From the NCBI GenBank assembly GCA_938083405.1, contig CALKCV010000383.1, positions 1 to 6,357 on the forward strand: 6,357 nucleotides of DNA, given 5' to 3'. The position numbers were made by a program, and so were the translations under genes. Of the stretch, positions 5,256 through 6,357 are shown piece by piece. This DNA is from an uncultured Microcoleaceae cyanobacterium. GTDB lineage: Bacteria; Cyanobacteriota; Cyanobacteriia; Cyanobacteriales; Microcoleaceae. The first letter of the stretch is position 1; each line of letters opens with the position of its first letter. The notes beneath the pieces are model-generated. The model worked only from the letters and a program-made list of their open reading frames with translations, did no database searches and was not told where the DNA came from.

Positions 5256-5527
5256 TGAAGTTAGAAGCGAGTGTTTTTATGGATCTTAACACAACGACCC
5301 AAGTAGGAATGGGCAATGGCAGATTTGCCACACAGAGTAGCTGGAAAATGCTTTAAGTAATTAATAATTAATAATTAATAATTAATAATTGTCGGAGGTT
5401 CGTCGTCTGGGTGGCGAATGAGCGTTAATAATTGCGTGGTCCGCAGGGAAGTTTTAAAACAAAAATAATTTTGGACGACTACTTATTTTACTTGAATTGT
5501 TGAGGTATCGTACAGCAGGAGCGAAAA
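5256..5527. other. Divergent intergenic region between the HNH gene and alr
   Basis: These 272 nt separate two divergent genes and must contain both promoters, but I find no hexamer pair good enough to call. Visible features are a small inverted repeat GGCAA/TTGCC (5312-5316 with 5325-5329), the heptad array at 5358-5390, a perfect 10-bp palindrome GTTTTAAAAC at 5451-5460, and the alr ribosome-binding site AGGAG at 5517-5521. No ORF of note is present. Confidence 0.6.
5358..5390. repeat. Heptanucleotide array (TAATTAA, four copies plus a partial)
   Basis: Four exact copies of TAATTAA (5358-5385) are followed by the partial unit TAATT. This is the reverse complement of the TTAATTA array at 4677-4704. 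It lies roughly 100 bp upstream of the HNH gene and 138 bp upstream of alr. Confidence 0.85.
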
Positions 5528-6357
5528 ATGTTGATTTCCGAGCCAACATCTTTAAAAACAGGAGCAAGTCCCGCCCAAGCAGCCATAGAAACTAAAGCCT
5601 CCGGGGGCTTATGCCAAAGGGCCTGGGTAGAAATAGATTACGGGGCTTTGGCCCATAACGTCGGGCAGTTCAAAAGCTTGCTATCCCCGGAGACAGAATT
5701 AATGGCAGTAGTCAAAGCCGATGCCTACGGTCACGGGGCCTGGGGCGTTTCGCAAACGGCTTTAGAAGCCGGTGCCAGTTGGTTGGCGGTGGCGACGGTA
5801 CCGGAAGGGATCGAACTGCGACAGAGGGGAATTAAAGCGCCCATTTTAATTTTAGGGGCCACCAACGAAGCAGAACAAATTGAGGCGATCGCCTCCTGGC
5901 AGCTACAGCCGACCATCGGCAGCGCCCAACAGGCCCTCGTATTCTCAGAAAGCCTCTCGGAACAAAACGAACCCCTGCCAGTACACCTAAAAATAGATAC
6001 GGGAATGTCTCGCTTGGGCGCTCCCTGGCACCAAGCAGTAGAATTCGTAGAATTTGTCAGAGGATTGCCTAACTTAAAAATTGCCAGTATTTACTCTCAC
6101 CTTGCCACTGCCGACCTGCCCGATCCCGCAGTGATGAAACAACAACATCAAAGATTTTCCCAAGCGATAAATTCTTGCGGTATCGAAAGCGAAAAACAAT
6201 TCCCTATAAAACTCCACCTTGCCAACTCCGCAGCTACTTTAAGCGATCGCGATTTGCATTACGATTTAGTACGAGTAGGTTTGGGGATTTATGGTTTATA
6301 TCCCGCCCCCCATTTAAGCGATAAAATTAAACTCAAACCAGCGATGCAAGTCAAGGC
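5528..6357 (+). CDS. alr: Alanine racemase, 3'-truncated by the window
   Basis: A PLP-dependent alanine racemase, which makes D-alanine for peptidoglycan in the cytoplasm. The window holds 276 codons of a protein normally near 370-400 residues. Visible signatures are WVEIDYGALAHN (33-44), the PLP-lysine block VVKADAYGHGA with Lys63, LKIDTGMSRLG (154-164), YSHLATAD (189-196), HLANSAAT (230-237) and RVGLGIYGLYP (249-259), whose arginine contacts the PLP ring nitrogen. The second catalytic residue, a tyrosine in the C-terminal domain, lies beyond the window. The ATG at 5528 is supported by AGGAG six bases upstream. The first 30 or so residues are a polar extension ahead of the usual start of the barrel domain. 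HIP1 sites at 5885 and 6243 and GC-richer codon use mark it as native core sequence. Confidence 0.96.
   Translation, partial: MLISEPTSLKTGASPAQAAIETKASGGLCQRAWVEIDYGALAHNVGQFKSLLSPETELMAVVKADAYGHGAWGVSQTALEAGASWLAVATVPEGIELRQRGIKAPILILGATNEAEQIEAIASWQLQPTIGSAQQALVFSESLSEQNEPLPVHLKIDTGMSRLGAPWHQAVEFVEFVRGLPNLKIASIYSHLATADLPDPAVMKQQHQRFSQAINSCGIESEKQFPIKLHLANSAATLSDRDLHYDLVRVGLGIYGLYPAPHLSDKIKLKPAMQVK

Noticed and set aside
4677..5390. HNH gene as a mobile cassette bounded by inverted heptad arrays
   Set aside because: Heptads occur in neighbouring gaps too, no target duplication or recombinase is seen, and similar HNH genes are common chromosomal genes.
4599..5390. CRISPR array
   Set aside because: The repeats are contiguous 7-mers with no spacers and no cas genes are nearby.
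5471..5511. alr promoter TTGGAC or TTGAAT with downstream -10
   Set aside because: No TATAAT-like hexamer lies at 16-18 bp from either candidate -35, so no promoter is claimed.
5731..5916. 61-codon minus-strand ORF inside alr
   Set aside because: It is antisense to well-conserved alanine racemase sequence and has no ribosome-binding site or family features.
1..6357. A previously undescribed multi-gene system
   Set aside because: The genes are recognisable families, and apart from the flippase-sulfotransferase pair the neighbours share no obvious function. Nothing in the sequence supports a new defence, retroelement or signalling system.

Overview
The window looks like a piece of a filamentous cyanobacterial chromosome. 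Eight exact HIP1 octamers (GCGATCGC, starting at 1355, 2629, 2677, 2770, 4497, 4961, 5885 and 6243) and several tandem heptanucleotide tracts of the STRR type support this. The genes are also common in cyanobacteria: SixA-type phosphatase, short-form citrate synthase, small HNH protein and alanine racemase. The genus cannot be fixed from the sequence.

Left part (1-2800, plus strand). A possible gene tail (ends at 71) is followed by about 310 nt of repeat-filled spacer. This holds a cluster of GAAACCCGGT-like units and a 67-bp MITE-like element with terminal inverted repeats and flanking TA dinucleotides. Next comes a tight two-gene unit: a Wzx-type polysaccharide flippase (386-1729) and a PAPS-dependent sulfotransferase (1731-2579), separated by one base. 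Together they suggest export of a sulfated glycan, although no glycosyltransferase or polymerase lies inside the window. Right after the sulfotransferase is an orphan ribosome-binding site and ATG. This is fused out of frame to the last 67 codons of an EamA/DMT transporter, so the spot looks like a rearrangement junction.

Middle part (2825-5255, minus strand). Citrate synthase (gltA), a SixA-like phosphohistidine phosphatase and an HNH-domain protein are all read leftward. Short gaps containing heptanucleotide tracts separate them. A clean intrinsic terminator closes the HNH gene and overlaps its stop codon.

Right part (5256-6357). A 272-nt divergent spacer with another heptad tract leads into alanine racemase (alr, plus strand), which runs off the window after 276 codons.

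No CRISPR array, tRNA, rRNA, complete insertion sequence or recognisable new multi-gene system was found. The most interesting material is the breakpoint after the sulfotransferase, the MITE-like element, and the pattern of heptad tracts that border genes.
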